This document shows positions 17,109 through 25,421 of a DNA stretch of 64,000 nucleotides, piece by piece (position 1 is the stretch's first letter; each line of letters opens with the position of its first letter). Under the pieces are notes generated by a model. The model did no database searches and had not been told where the DNA came from. It worked only from the letters and a program-made list of their open reading frames with translations. This stretch comes from AC-32 sp963766375 (GTDB lineage Bacteria; Actinomycetota; Thermoleophilia; Gaiellales; Gaiellaceae), in the NCBI GenBank assembly GCA_963766375.1, contig CAVXZG010000019.1, positions 1 to 64,000 of the forward strand, given 5' to 3'. A program made the translations under genes and the position numbers.

Positions 17109-17518
17109 AGATGATCCGGAGCAAGCCGCTCGGCTAGCTCCACCAGCACCTTCCGCTGGAACTCCGGCTGGTCGTCCAGCAGGCGCCTGAACGAGCGGTC
17201 GGTGATCACGAGCGCCCGCACCGGCGAGGTCGCCGTCACCGTCGCCGTGCGCGGCGTGTCGGAGACGAGCGCGATCTCGCCGAAGAAATCGCCCGGGCCG
17301 AGCTTGTTGATGCTCTGGCCGTCCTTGGTCACGTCGGCCTCGCCGTCGAGCAGCACGAAGAACTCACGGCCGCGTGAGCCCTGCTGCGTCATCTCCTTGC
17401 CCTCGCGCAGGTCGATCTCGTCCGCGATCTGAGCGATCTGCTCCAGCTCGCTCTTGGAGCCGCCTGCGAACAGCGGTATCTTCTTGATCAGCTCGACCTT
17501 CTCGTTGCGGTGAAGCAC
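17105..17518 (-). CDS. stand-alone cyclic-nucleotide-binding (CNB) domain protein
   Basis: This 137-residue protein is essentially one CRP-type CNB domain: a helical start (MLHRNEKVELIKKIPLFAGG), beta roll with FVLLDGEADVTKDG, and phosphate-binding cassette FFGEIALVSDTPRTATV. The cassette has the Glu and Arg that contact the cyclic phosphate and ribose. It ends in a short helix with no DNA-binding or enzymatic domain. It may bind cAMP and act through a partner. Two probable adenylate cyclases are encoded at 50.7-57.5 kb in the same window. It is convergent with pheT. Confidence 0.85.
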   Translation of the reverse strand: MLHRNEKVELIKKIPLFAGGSKSELEQIAQIADEIDLREGKEMTQQGSRGREFFVLLDGEADVTKDGQSINKLGPGDFFGEIALVSDTPRTATVTATSPVRALVITDRSFRRLLDDQPEFQRKVLVELAERLAPDHL

Positions 17519-17585
17519 ATGGTGAGTCTAAGGCTCTGCAAGCCTGGAGAAAACCGAATGCGTATTTCGACGCGTATGGGGTAGC

Positions 17586-18240
17586 GTGACGGCTGTGCGA
17601 CCGATCCTCCTGCTCCCGCTCGTGCTGGCGGCCGTGCTGCTGCCGGGATCCGGCCACGCCGCCGACCCGGTGCTGAAGGCCAAGGTCGGCCCGGGCTTCT
17701 CGATCTCGATCGGGAATGCCGCCGGCGTCAAGATCACGCGCGTGCCGGTAGGGACGTACTCGATCGACGTGAGCGACCTCTCGGCAGAGCACAGCTTCCA
17801 TCTCACGGGGCCGGGCGGCGTCGACATGGCGACCGATATAGCGGCCATCGGCAACGTCACCTGGACCGTGACCTTCCTGGACGGCACCTACACCTTCCTC
17901 TGCGACGCTCACCCGGGGACGATGAGGGGCACGTTCGCGGTGGGGGCCGCGCCGCCGCCGAAGCCGAAGCTGACCGGTCGGGTCGGCCCCGGCAAGGTGA
18001 TCTCGCTGAAGACCGCTGCCGGCGCGACGGTCAAGTCCCTCGCGGCCGGCACCTACAGGCTCACCGTCCGCGACGCGACCAAGGCCGACAACTTCCACGT
18101 GCTCGGCAAGGGACGTGAACAAGAAGACGGGCGTGAGGTTCAAGGGCTCCGTCACCTGGACGGTCACGTTCAAGGCCGGTAGCTACACGGTTCGCTCCGA
18201 CGCGAGCAAGAAGCTGCGCCGGACCTTCAAAGTCACCTAG
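17586..18240 (+). CDS. secreted two-domain cupredoxin-like protein (frame break near 18110)
   Basis: GTG 17586 begins a signal peptide (VRPILLLPLVLAAVLLPGSG). The first domain has a plastocyanin-like copper site: His in EHSFHL, then Cys, His and Met in FLCDAHPGTMRGTF. A second repeat (GRVGPGKVISLKTAAGATVK) follows after a Pro-rich linker. One frame change near 18110 must be corrected to reach TVTFKAGSYTVRSDASKKLR and TAG at 18238-18240. In the second copy the Cys, His and Met ligands are Ser, Ser and Leu, so it probably binds no copper. The product is about 217 residues. It is exported and could carry electrons or have a structural role. Confidence 0.75.
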
Positions 18241-19170
18241 GCGCGCGCGCCGCGCCGGCCTGACGAGCCCCGCCCTCGGCCCTCCCGCCGCGTGGATGTC
18301 CGCCTGCCGGTCGAGCTCCGCGTTCAGCTCCGCGCCGAACAGGATCGCCCACGCGCTGTAGTTGAGCCACAGCAGCAGGATGATCGCGCCCGCGATCGAG
18401 CCGTACGTCCTGTCGTACGAGCTCGCGAAGCTCGTGTAGAGCGCGAACAGGCCCGAAAGCACGAGCCAGAGGACCGACCCGACCAGCGTGCCCGGCGTGA
18501 CCCAGCGCCAGTTGCGGTACTCCATGTCCGGCGCGAGGTAGTAGACGAGCGAGAAGAAGAGCAGCACCGCGACGAACGCGATCGGCCAGCGGGCAATGTT
18601 CCAGAACAGCTTGAAGCCGTCGCCGAGGCCCGTGCGCGAGACGAGCGCGTCTCCCAGGCTGCCGCCGAACACGATCAGCAGGAACATGCCGGCCGTCACG
18701 AGCCCGGTGGCGACGACGAGCACGATCGCGATTACCCGCAGTTTCCAGAACGGACGGGTCTCGATGCGGTCGTAGGCGCGGTTGACGGCCTTCATGACCG
18801 CGCCCATCGCCCCGCTCGCTGCCCAGAGCGCGATGAGTGTGCCGATCGCGAAGGCGATCGCCGAGCGCTCCTTGCTCTGGGCCGCATCCTCCTTCGCCAG
18901 CTGGATCATGTCGGTGACGCCATTCGGTGCGACGGTGCCCACGAAGCGCTCGACCTCGTCGAAGGCGCTGGTGCCGAAGAGGCCGAGCAGGCCGATCAGC
19001 AGGATCACCGTCGGCAGGAACGCGAGCAGCGAGCTGAAGGCGACCTGCTGCGCCAGGCCCATGCAGTCGTCGGCCATGAACTGCTTGCCCGCGCGCTTGA
19101 CAACGTCCAGCCACTCGCGCAGCGAGAGCTGAAGCGGGCTCGTGGGCGCCTTGCTAGTCGCGGTCGACAA
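18237..19170 (-). CDS. YihY/BrkB-family inner membrane protein
   Basis: Six membrane segments in the YihY/virulence-factor BrkB pattern are visible: CMGLAQQVAFSSLLAFLPTV, FAIGTLIALWAASGAMGAVM, VIAIVLVVATGLVTAGMFLL, PIAFVAVLLFFSLVYYLAPD and GAIILLLWLNYSAWAILFGA, ending in ELNAELDRQADIHAAGG. The start is TTG 19170. The open frame runs on to 18061, under the cupredoxin gene. An indel in the GC-dinucleotide run at 18241-18250 would restore a TAG at 18237-18239, which is more credible. Its start overlaps the DUF3618 gene, so it is the last gene of a five-gene operon. Confidence 0.85.
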
Positions 19171-19429
19171 GGGAGAACGGGCCGAAGCGAGCCTTCGTCC
19201 TGCCCTCCCGGCTGCGTCGCATCAGCAGGCGCATCGTCGCGCCGATCCCGCCCGAGACGACGAAGCCGATTCCGAGCGCGGCCGCGGCTGCGACGGGGAG
19301 CTTGTCCTTCAGTTTCGCGTTGATGTCCATCCCGGCCCGCAGGTCGTCGACTGCCAGGCCGAGTTGCTCGCGCTCCGCTTCGATGTCGCGGCGGACCTGC
19401 TCGGTGGTGCGGGAGTTAGTGGTGGCCAT
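19154..19429 (-). CDS. DUF3618-type small membrane protein
   Basis: This 91-residue protein begins with the DUF3618 signature TTEQVRRDIEAEREQLGLAV, continues with an amphipathic segment and one membrane helix (VAAAAALGIGFVVSGGIGAT), and ends in a basic tail. It overlaps the upstream PF07332-like gene by 14 bases and the downstream YihY gene by 17 bases, showing tight coupling. The role is unknown. The family regularly occurs next to the holin-like and YihY genes in actinobacteria. Confidence 0.8.
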   Translation of the reverse strand: MATTNSRTTEQVRRDIEAEREQLGLAVDDLRAGMDINAKLKDKLPVAAAAALGIGFVVSGGIGATMRLLMRRSREGRTKARFGPFSLVDRD

Positions 19430-19823
19430 CGTGCTTCAGCGCCTCCGTAGTCAGCTTTGCCTCCTGCAGCGCCTGTTCGGGAACCGGCGGCGTGGCCTTC
19501 TTGATCGCGCGCTGGGCGAGCCAGCCGAGCAGTCCGACAACGAGGACCAGCCCTAGGGTCACGATCAGCAGCGCGAGCCAGACCGGGGTCGCGGTGGCGA
19601 TTCCGGCCGCGGCGCTGGCGAGGCCGAAGCCGATCGCGAACACCAGGAGCAGCGCGGCAAGGGCGCCGAGTGCGATCCCGGTCGCGAGCAACCGGAACTT
19701 CCCCTTGAGCTCCAGGGTCGCAAGCTCGAGCTCGAGCCGAACCAGGGTGCTCGCGCGCTCGGCGAACTGCTTCGCCGCGGAGCCGAGGCCCTGGGCTTCC
19801 CGCTCAGTCTCTTGGGTGTGCAT
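19416..19823 (-). CDS. phage-holin-superfamily-III-like (PF07332-type) membrane protein
   Basis: This 135-residue protein has an N-terminal amphipathic helix (AAKQFAERASTLVRLELELA) and two hydrophobic segments (LATGIALGALAALLLVFAIG and PVWLALLIVTLGLVLVVGLL), then KKATPPVPEQALQEAKLTTE. This is the layout of chromosomal holin-like proteins of actinobacteria. Despite the family name there is no nearby endolysin, so an envelope role is more likely than lysis. The start overlaps the gene upstream by 20 bases. Confidence 0.78.
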   Translation of the reverse strand: MHTQETEREAQGLGSAAKQFAERASTLVRLELELATLELKGKFRLLATGIALGALAALLLVFAIGFGLASAAAGIATATPVWLALLIVTLGLVLVVGLLGWLAQRAIKKATPPVPEQALQEAKLTTEALKHDGHH

Positions 19824-20175
19824 GGCCCCTCCAGTCGAGCACTTTGGCGAGCAGCACGCCGGCCACGAGCGCGGCCCCGATGACGATCACCGGCGCCGGG
19901 CCCTTTCCGCCCCGCTTGCGCTTCTTCGGGCGCTTCCCGAGCTGCGGGCTCGAGGGTGCGGCCGGTGGCGGAGCGGCGGGCTCCTGGTTGGTCGGTGCCT
20001 GCCCTCGCGCTCGAGCCTTGATCAGGCTTGGCTTCAGCTTGCGCAGGAACGCAGCGTCGTTGGTCAGCTCCTCGGCCAGCCACTCGCCGACGCCGTCGCC
20101 GCGCGCAGCGGCTCGGTTGGCCAGTTGCTGCAGGCGCTGCGCGCCTCGCTCGACTGCGTGATCGACCTTCGTCAT
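19804..20175 (-). CDS. hypothetical protein with C-terminal membrane segment
   Basis: This 123-residue protein has a helical N-terminal half (VERGAQRLQQLANRAAARGD), a Pro/Ala-rich linker, a Lys/Arg block (GKRPKKRKRGGKG) and one membrane helix (VIVIGAALVAGVLLAKVLDW). I do not recognise a family. ATG 20175 overlaps the preceding stop by ATGA and its 3' end overlaps the next gene, so it belongs to the same envelope operon. The basic stretch before the helix suggests the N-terminal half is cytoplasmic. Confidence 0.65.
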   Translation of the reverse strand: MTKVDHAVERGAQRLQQLANRAAARGDGVGEWLAEELTNDAAFLRKLKPSLIKARARGQAPTNQEPAAPPPAAPSSPQLGKRPKKRKRGGKGPAPVIVIGAALVAGVLLAKVLDWRGHAHPRD

Positions 20176-20300
20176 TTCTTTGTCGGCGGGGCCTCGCCCG
20201 TCGCTAGGCGCCAGATCTTCGATGCGGCCCGGCGCGCGGCCATCGTCGCGACGGCGGCGAGGCCTGCGTAGAGGCCGGTCCAGAGGAGCTTGCGAAGCAT
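20172..20300 (-). CDS. DUF4235-like 42-residue membrane protein
   Basis: ATG 20300 to TGA 20172-20174 encodes MLRKLLWTGLYAGLAAVATM followed by ARRAASKIWRLATGEAPPTK and K. The single membrane segment with a following W-ATGE-PP motif matches small DUF4235 proteins. It overlaps the next gene by ATGA and appears to be the first gene of the operon down to the YihY gene. It lies 55 bases from the divergent argR. Confidence 0.65.
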   Translation of the reverse strand: MLRKLLWTGLYAGLAAVATMAARRAASKIWRLATGEAPPTKK

Positions 20301-20355
20301 CCCGTCTTGGTTACCTGACGATGACGTGGCCAAACCTGGGAGCTACTGTAACTCC

Positions 20356-20838
20356 GTGGAGCCCGAGGCGCGCCCGCTCGCAAAGCCCGAGCGGCAGCGA
20401 CTGATCGCGAGCGTGGTCTCGCGGCGGCGCGTCGGCAGCCAGCACGAGCTGGCGGAGGCGCTTGCAAAGGCCGGCTGCCTGGTCACGCAGGCGACGATCT
20501 CGCGCGATATCCGCGAGCTGCGGCTGGAGAAGACGAGCGACGCGCTCGGCCGCCCGCGCTACGTGCTCCCGGGCCGAGCGCCGCGACGAGACCCGCGCGA
20601 AACGCTGGCCGGGGTACTGCGCCAGTTCGGCGTTCGCGCGACGGCTGCGCAGAACATCGTCGTCGTGCAGTCCGAGCTCGGCTCGGCCCCCGCAATCGCC
20701 CGCGCGCTCGATCGGATCGAGCATCCGAAGATCGTCGGCACCCTCGCAGGCGACGACACCTGCCTGGTGATCACGAGCGGCCAGCGCGAGGCCCGCGCGG
20801 TCGCGCGGGAGCTCGGCGCCGCTATCGACTCTGGCTAA
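20356..20838 (+). CDS. argR: arginine repressor
   Basis: This 160-residue ArgR has a winged helix N-domain (RQRLIASVVSRRRVGSQHEL, then VTQATISRDIRELRLEK), a hinge, and a C-terminal oligomerisation domain with VVVQSELGSAPAIARALDRI and the arginine-site block GTLAGDDTCLVI. It binds ARG boxes when arginine is high. No arginine genes occur in the window, so it acts elsewhere. GTG 20356 is the first start that leaves the N-domain complete. It is convergent with the PRC-like gene. Confidence 0.92.
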   Translation: MEPEARPLAKPERQRLIASVVSRRRVGSQHELAEALAKAGCLVTQATISRDIRELRLEKTSDALGRPRYVLPGRAPRRDPRETLAGVLRQFGVRATAAQNIVVVQSELGSAPAIARALDRIEHPKIVGTLAGDDTCLVITSGQREARAVARELGAAIDSG

Positions 20839-21122
20839 TCGGCCTGGATCTGCTTCGTCGGCGGCGGCTCTTCGTACTCGTCCAGCCGCTCGAACTCGTC
20901 CTTGCCGATCGAGAGCCGCACTTCGCCCTCGACGATCTCGGTCACCAGCTCGGCGGGGACGAAGCGCCCCTTGTGCAGCAGGCCCGTGCCCACGGTCAGG
21001 CCGCTGAAGATATCGGCGCTCGAGTCGCCGACGACCTCCTCGACGTTGCCGATCTCCTCACCGTCGGCGCCGACGACCTTCCAGTGCTTCTCGACCAGGA
21101 ACCAGGAAACGGGCTCGGCCAT
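20835..21122 (-). CDS. PRC-barrel-like small protein
   Basis: This 95-residue protein contains HWKVVGADGEEIGNVEEVVG, IFSGLTVGTG, FVPAELVTEIVEGEVRLSI and an acidic tail (FERLDEYEEPP). The pattern of two strands ending in a GNVEEV turn, then VPAE-V-EG-V, fits the PRC-barrel fold. No attached domain is present. ATG 21122 lies two bases after the stop of the upstream duplicated-domain gene, so the two are probably one operon. Confidence 0.65.
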   Translation of the reverse strand: MAEPVSWFLVEKHWKVVGADGEEIGNVEEVVGDSSADIFSGLTVGTGLLHKGRFVPAELVTEIVEGEVRLSIGKDEFERLDEYEEPPPTKQIQAD

Positions 21123-21124
21123 GC

Positions 21125-21782
21125 TCAAACCGTCTTCCCGCCGACGTACCAGACCGGGCCTTGCGTCGAGACCGGCTTCGTGTCGGAGAGCGCATGCAGG
21201 ATCCGCAGCTCGCCGGTGATCCCTTCCTGATCGAGGCGCTCGAGACAGCGGCGCGCCATCTCCTCCGAGGCGCCGTAGCCGAAGAGCCGCGCGACCCGGA
21301 AGCGGTACGCGAGCCGCTTGCCGGCCCGTGCCGGGTTGACCGGCGCGAGCATCAGCGCACCTCGCTCCAGGTAGTCGCTCGAGGTCAGCTCGACCTCGGC
21401 CCAGAGATCGCTCCAGTCCGCCGGCAGCTCGGCGAGCAGCGCGTCCCATTGCTCGACGAGCGTCGGCGGTGGCCGCTCGGGCGGCTCGACGGCGCCCTCG
21501 GTCACGTCCACGAGCTCCAGTTCGCCGTCGATTCGCTCGTAATAGAGCTGTCTCAGGAGGCGGTGGACGAGCTCCGGCCCAGTCCCGCCGCCGAGCCGTG
21601 AGACGTACAGCCAGATCACCTTCCCGTGCCGGGCGGGGTTCGCCGGTCCGAGCAGCGCGGACGCTCGCGCGGCCTGCGCTTCGTCCCGGAGGGTCAGCCG
21701 CAGGCGCACCTCGCCCCAGCCCTCCGGCAGGGTCCCGTACGATCGCCCACCACTGGCCGACGAGTGCCACGAGGCTGAGCAT
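21125..21782 (-). CDS. unknown protein made of two repeated halves (frame break near 21735)
   Basis: The body from about 21740 down to 21125 is one frame. ATG 21782 starts MLSLVALVGQWWAIVR one phase off and probably belongs to it, giving about 218 residues. Two halves of about 90 residues are clearly related: LLGPANPARHGKVIWLYVSR with LLRQLYYERIDGELELVDV, against MLAPVNPARAGKRLAYRFRV with CLERLDQEGITGELRILHAL. I do not recognise the family. No signal or membrane segment is seen beyond the hydrophobic N-terminus. It is divergent from the E1 alpha gene 12 bases away. Confidence 0.55.
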
Positions 21783-21794
21783 AAACTCAACGGA

Positions 21795-22772
21795 ATGGCG
21801 AAGGTCGAGCGCAAAGCACGAGGCAGCCTCTCGGAGGAGCGGCTGCGCGACTTCCTGCGCGAGATGCTCCTGATCAGGCGATTCGAGGAGAAGGTCGAGG
21901 AGCGTTTCCGCGCCGGCGAGCTGCCCGGTTTCCTCCACGTGGCCATCGGCCAGGAGGCGGTCGCGGTCGGCGTCTGCCAGGCCATGGACGACGGCGACGT
22001 CTTCGCCTCGACCCACCGCGCGCACGGGCACACGCTCGCGCGCGGGACGCACCCGAACGCGGTCATGGCCGAGCTCTACGGGAAGCTCGAAGGCTGCTCG
22101 CACGGCTACGGCGGCTCGATGCACCTCTACGACGTCGAGCGCGGGAACCTGGGCGCGAACGCCGTCGTCGGCGGCGGGCTGCCGGCGATCACGGGCGCCG
22201 CGCTCTCGTTCAAGCTGCGCAACGAGCCGCGCGTCGCAATCGCCTTCTTCGGCGACGGGGCGACCAACATCGGCACGTTCCACGAGTCGCTCAACCTGGC
22301 GCAGCTCTGGCAGGTGCCCGCCGTCTTCGTGCTCGAGGACAACCACTGGGCCGAGTCGACGCCGGAGTCGCAGCACTCGCCGATCCGTGACCTCAGCAAG
22401 CGCGCCGAGGCGTTCGGGATGAAGACGATGAAGGTCGACGGGCAGTACGTCGAGGAGGTGCACAAGGTCGCTTCGCGGGCGATCAAGCACGCGCGCGACG
22501 GCAAGGGCCCGGTCTTCCTGCACGTCGAGACCGAGCGCCTGGTCGGCCACTACATCGGCGACCCGCAGGTCTATCGCGACAAGGACGAGCTCCGCGAGCT
22601 CCAGGAGACCCGCGACCCGATCACGCTCCTGCGCGAGAAGCTCGGCGTCTCCGACGAGGACTTCGAGGCGGACGACCGCGAGGTGCAGGAGCTCGTCGAC
22701 GCCTCGGTCGAGTTCGCGCACGCGGGCACGGATCCGAAGCCCGAGGACGCGCTGAAGAACATCTATGCCTGA
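21795..22772 (+). CDS. pdhA: 2-oxoacid (pyruvate/acetoin-type) dehydrogenase E1 alpha subunit
   Basis: This 325-residue thiamine-diphosphate enzyme subunit contains MLLIRRFEEKVEERFRAGEL, THRAHGHTLARG, the TPP motif GDGATNIGTFHESLNLA with AVFVLEDN, and the phosphorylation-loop region SQHSPIRDLSKRAEAFG. With E1 beta it decarboxylates the oxoacid and acylates the E2 lipoyl group. The acetoin dehydrogenase group is similar, so the substrate is not certain. ATG 21795 fits the family. Its end overlaps E1 beta by 8 bases. Confidence 0.88.
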   Translation: MAKVERKARGSLSEERLRDFLREMLLIRRFEEKVEERFRAGELPGFLHVAIGQEAVAVGVCQAMDDGDVFASTHRAHGHTLARGTHPNAVMAELYGKLEGCSHGYGGSMHLYDVERGNLGANAVVGGGLPAITGAALSFKLRNEPRVAIAFFGDGATNIGTFHESLNLAQLWQVPAVFVLEDNHWAESTPESQHSPIRDLSKRAEAFGMKTMKVDGQYVEEVHKVASRAIKHARDGKGPVFLHVETERLVGHYIGDPQVYRDKDELRELQETRDPITLLREKLGVSDEDFEADDREVQELVDASVEFAHAGTDPKPEDALKNIYA

Positions 22773-23751
22773 GCTCTCCTACCGCGAGGCGGTCCGCGAC
22801 GCGCTCGCGCAGGCGATGCGCAAGGACGACGACGTCTTCATCATGGGCGAGGACATCGCCGAGATGGGCGGCTCGATGGGCGTCACGCAGGGGATGCTCG
22901 ACGAGTTCGGCGCCGACCGCGTGCGCAACACGCCGATCTCGGAGATCGCGATCGTCGGCGCTGGGATCGGTGCTGCGATGCAGGGCATGCGCCCGGTCGT
23001 CGAGGTCATGTACGAGGACTTCCTGACGGTCTCGATGGAGCAGATCGTCAACCAGGCGGCGAAACATCGCTACATGTCCGGCGGGCAGCTGAAGGTGCCG
23101 CTGACGATCCGAACGCAGGGCGGCGCGGGTTGGTCTCCCGGCGCGCAGCACGCGCAGCAGGTCGAGGCGTGGTTCGTGCACGTGCCCGGCCTGAAGGTCG
23201 TCTTCGCCTCGACGCCGGCCGACGTCCGCGGGCTGCTCTGGTCGGCGATCTACGACGACAACCCGGTCATCTTCTTCGAGCACCGCACGCTCTACGGGCT
23301 CAAGGACGATGTGCCCGACGAGCTCGAGCCGATCCCGCTCGGGCAAGGGCGTGTGCACCGGGAGGGCGAGGACGTGACCGTCGTGGCAACCGGTCGGCTC
23401 GTGCACGAGGCTCTCGCGGCTGCCGAGGAGGCGGAGCAGGAGGGCATCTCCGTCGAGGTCTTCGACCCGCGCACGCTGCAGCCGCTCGACCTGGACGGGC
23501 TCGTGGCGTCGGTCAAGAAGACGAATCGGGTCGTGGTCGCGCACGAGGCGGTCACGCGCATGGGCTTCGGCGCCGAGATCGCGGCGGTCGTGCAGGAGCA
23601 GGCGTTCGACTGGCTCGACGCGCCGGTCGAGCGGGTGGGCGCGAAGTTCGCGCCGCTGCCCTTCGCGCCCGTGATGGAGGAGTTCGTCGTGCCGCACCAG
23701 GCCGACGTGCTCGAGGCGATCAAGCGAACGGTGGGCCGGAATGGCGCCTAA
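22765..23751 (+). CDS. pdhB: 2-oxoacid dehydrogenase E1 beta subunit
   Basis: This 328-residue partner of E1 alpha begins MPELSYREAVRDALAQAMRK and shows VFIMGEDIAEMGGSMGVTQG, RVRNTPISEIAIVGAGIGAA, MYEDFLTVSMEQIVNQAAKH and a transketolase C-terminal domain from DVTVVATGRLVHEAL. The Glu of TPISE is the residue that activates TPP. ATG 22765 lies inside the end of E1 alpha, so the two subunits are translationally coupled. Confidence 0.9.
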   Translation: MPELSYREAVRDALAQAMRKDDDVFIMGEDIAEMGGSMGVTQGMLDEFGADRVRNTPISEIAIVGAGIGAAMQGMRPVVEVMYEDFLTVSMEQIVNQAAKHRYMSGGQLKVPLTIRTQGGAGWSPGAQHAQQVEAWFVHVPGLKVVFASTPADVRGLLWSAIYDDNPVIFFEHRTLYGLKDDVPDELEPIPLGQGRVHREGEDVTVVATGRLVHEALAAAEEAEQEGISVEVFDPRTLQPLDLDGLVASVKKTNRVVVAHEAVTRMGFGAEIAAVVQEQAFDWLDAPVERVGAKFAPLPFAPVMEEFVVPHQADVLEAIKRTVGRNGA

Positions 23752-23769
23752 CCCGTCCGTTTCCGCCGG

Positions 23770-23793
23770 GTCCCTGGGGACACACCCAGGGAC
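23770..23793. repeat. hairpin between E1 beta and E2
   Basis: GTCCCTGGG, loop GACACA, CCCAGGGAC, with GACACACCC repeated immediately after. It lies in the 69-base gap between E1 beta and E2. No T-run follows, so a terminator is doubtful. It resembles the GGGACA-containing palindromes at 6.3 and 12.3 kb but is not the same unit. It may be a processing or REP-like site tuning E2 relative to E1. Confidence 0.5.
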
Positions 23794-23820
23794 ACACCCT
23801 TGTGTACGGCTGGAGGGGAC

Positions 23821-25086
23821 ATGGCCAACGAGGTAAAGCTGCCGCGGCTGGGCCAGGGCATGGAGTCCGGCACGATCGTCAAGTGGCTCAAGTCCGAGGG
23901 CGACCGCATCGAGAAAGGCGAGCCGCTCTACGAGCTCGACACCGACAAGGTCACGCAGGAGGTCGAGGCCGAGGCTTCCGGGGTGCTGCTGAAGATCGCG
24001 GTGCAGGAGGGCGAGGTGCCGGTCGGCGAGACGATCGCGGTCATCGGCGAGGAAGGGGAAGAGACGCCCGATCTGAGCAGCGGCAGCAACGGCTCGGCTG
24101 CGCAGGAGGTCGACGAGGATCCGAAGGAGGAGGGCTCGCCGGCGCCCGCGCGCGAGCAGGAGCGCGAACAGGGACGCGAGGCTTCGAGCGAGGCGCGCGA
24201 GCAGATTTCGGAGGCGAGGCAACCGCAGCCCACGCGCGACGGCGGGCGGGTCAAGGCATCGCCGCTGGCGCGACGGATCGCGCGCGAGCGCGGCATCGAC
24301 CTGGCCTCGCTCTCCGGGACCGGGCCGGAGGGGCGGATCGTGGCCGAGGATGTCGAACGCGCCGAAGCGGGGAGCGCCCCCGCCGCCGCACCCGTGGCCG
24401 CGCCGTCCGGCGAGGTCGAGCGGCGCGAGTTGACGAGCATCCGCAAGACGATCGCCCGCCGCCTGACCGAGGCGTGGCAGATCCCGGTCTTCCAGCTCCA
24501 GGTCTCGATCGACATGACGCGCACCGACGCCTTGGTCGCGAGCCTGCGCGAGCACGGCGAGGGACCCAAGACGACGGTCACCGACGTGCTCACGAAGGTC
24601 TGCGCCGCCGCGCTGATGCGCCACCGCGAGGTGAACGCCCGGTACACGGACGACGCGATCCTGCTCCTTCCGACCGCGAACGTCGGCATCGCCGTGGCAG
24701 CGCCGCAGGGGCTGGTCGTACCGGTGATCCACGGCGCGGAGCGGCTACGCCTCGCCGAAATCGCCGCGGCACGAGCGGACATCGTCGCCAGGGCCCGCGA
24801 GGGCAAGCTCCAGCGCGCCGATCTCGAGGATGGGACGTTCACGATCTCGAACCTCGGCATGTACCGCGTCGAGCGCTTCACCGCGGTGCTGAACCCGCCG
24901 CAAGCGGCGATCGTTGCTGTCGGGGCTACCGAGGACCGAGCGGTCGCGGTCGACGGCGAGCTCGCCGTGCGGCCGACGATGAGCGTTACGGGAACCTTCG
25001 ACCACCGCGCCGTCGACGGCGCGCCGGCGGCGGACTTCCTCCAGACGGTCAAGGAACTCCTGGAAGAACCGGGCCTCATGCTCTGA
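23821..25086 (+). CDS. 2-oxoacid dehydrogenase E2, dihydrolipoyl acyltransferase
   Basis: This 421-residue E2 has one lipoyl domain (residues 1-80, lipoylated Lys in ELDTDKVTQEV), a long Glu/Ala/Pro-rich linker (about 85-140), a peripheral-subunit-binding domain (ASPLARRIARERGIDLASLS with GTGPEGRIVAEDV), a second linker and the catalytic core ending TFDHRAVDGAPAADFL, where His and Asp are catalytic. It transfers the acyl group to CoA. ATG 23821 follows GGAGGGGAC. It completes the E1alpha-E1beta-E2 operon; E3 lies 2.1 kb further on. Confidence 0.93.
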   Translation: MANEVKLPRLGQGMESGTIVKWLKSEGDRIEKGEPLYELDTDKVTQEVEAEASGVLLKIAVQEGEVPVGETIAVIGEEGEETPDLSSGSNGSAAQEVDEDPKEEGSPAPAREQEREQGREASSEAREQISEARQPQPTRDGGRVKASPLARRIARERGIDLASLSGTGPEGRIVAEDVERAEAGSAPAAAPVAAPSGEVERRELTSIRKTIARRLTEAWQIPVFQLQVSIDMTRTDALVASLREHGEGPKTTVTDVLTKVCAAALMRHREVNARYTDDAILLLPTANVGIAVAAPQGLVVPVIHGAERLRLAEIAAARADIVARAREGKLQRADLEDGTFTISNLGMYRVERFTAVLNPPQAAIVAVGATEDRAVAVDGELAVRPTMSVTGTFDHRAVDGAPAADFLQTVKELLEEPGLML

Positions 25087-25421
25087 TGCGCGTCTGGTAC
25101 CGAGTCCGCGACCTCGACGCCGCCCGGGTCTTCTACACGGAGATCATGGGCTTCGCCGAGTCCTTCGTGGACGAGGACGAGCGCTGGGCGGCGCTCGACC
25201 GCGGTGGCACCGAGATCGCGATCGGCGAGGGCGAGCCGGAGCCCGAGGAGGAAGGCCTGGTCGCGACGATCGACGTGGAGGACGTGAAGGCCGAGCGCGA
25301 GCGGCTCGACGACGCGCAGGTCCAGGTCGGCACGGTGCTCGAGCTGCACGGGGCGATGCGGCTGGTCGACGTCTTCGACCCCGACGGCAACCGCATCCAG
25401 CTCGCCCAGGAGCTGCCGTGA
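25086..25421 (+). CDS. VOC/glyoxalase-fold protein
   Basis: This 111-residue single glyoxalase/VOC module contains YRVRDLDAARVFYTEIMGFA, WAALDRGGTEIAIGEG, VATIDVEDVKAERERL and LVDVFDPDGNRIQLAQ, the four-strand paired-barrel pattern. Metal-ligand positions include Glu in NRIQLAQE, but the reaction cannot be predicted. Its ATG overlaps the E2 stop (TGATG), which places it in the dehydrogenase operon. Confidence 0.8.
   Translation: MRVWYRVRDLDAARVFYTEIMGFAESFVDEDERWAALDRGGTEIAIGEGEPEPEEEGLVATIDVEDVKAERERLDDAQVQVGTVLELHGAMRLVDVFDPDGNRIQLAQELP

Noticed and set aside
19416..19823. Prophage lysis gene (holin)
   Set aside because: The family name is holin-like, but neighbours are DUF4235, DUF3618 and YihY genes, a chromosomal envelope context without endolysin or phage genes.
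20835..22721. 628-codon minus-strand frame across the E1 alpha gene
   Set aside because: Only its 3' part (PRC-like gene) is real; the rest is the shadow of E1 alpha and of the duplicated-domain gene.
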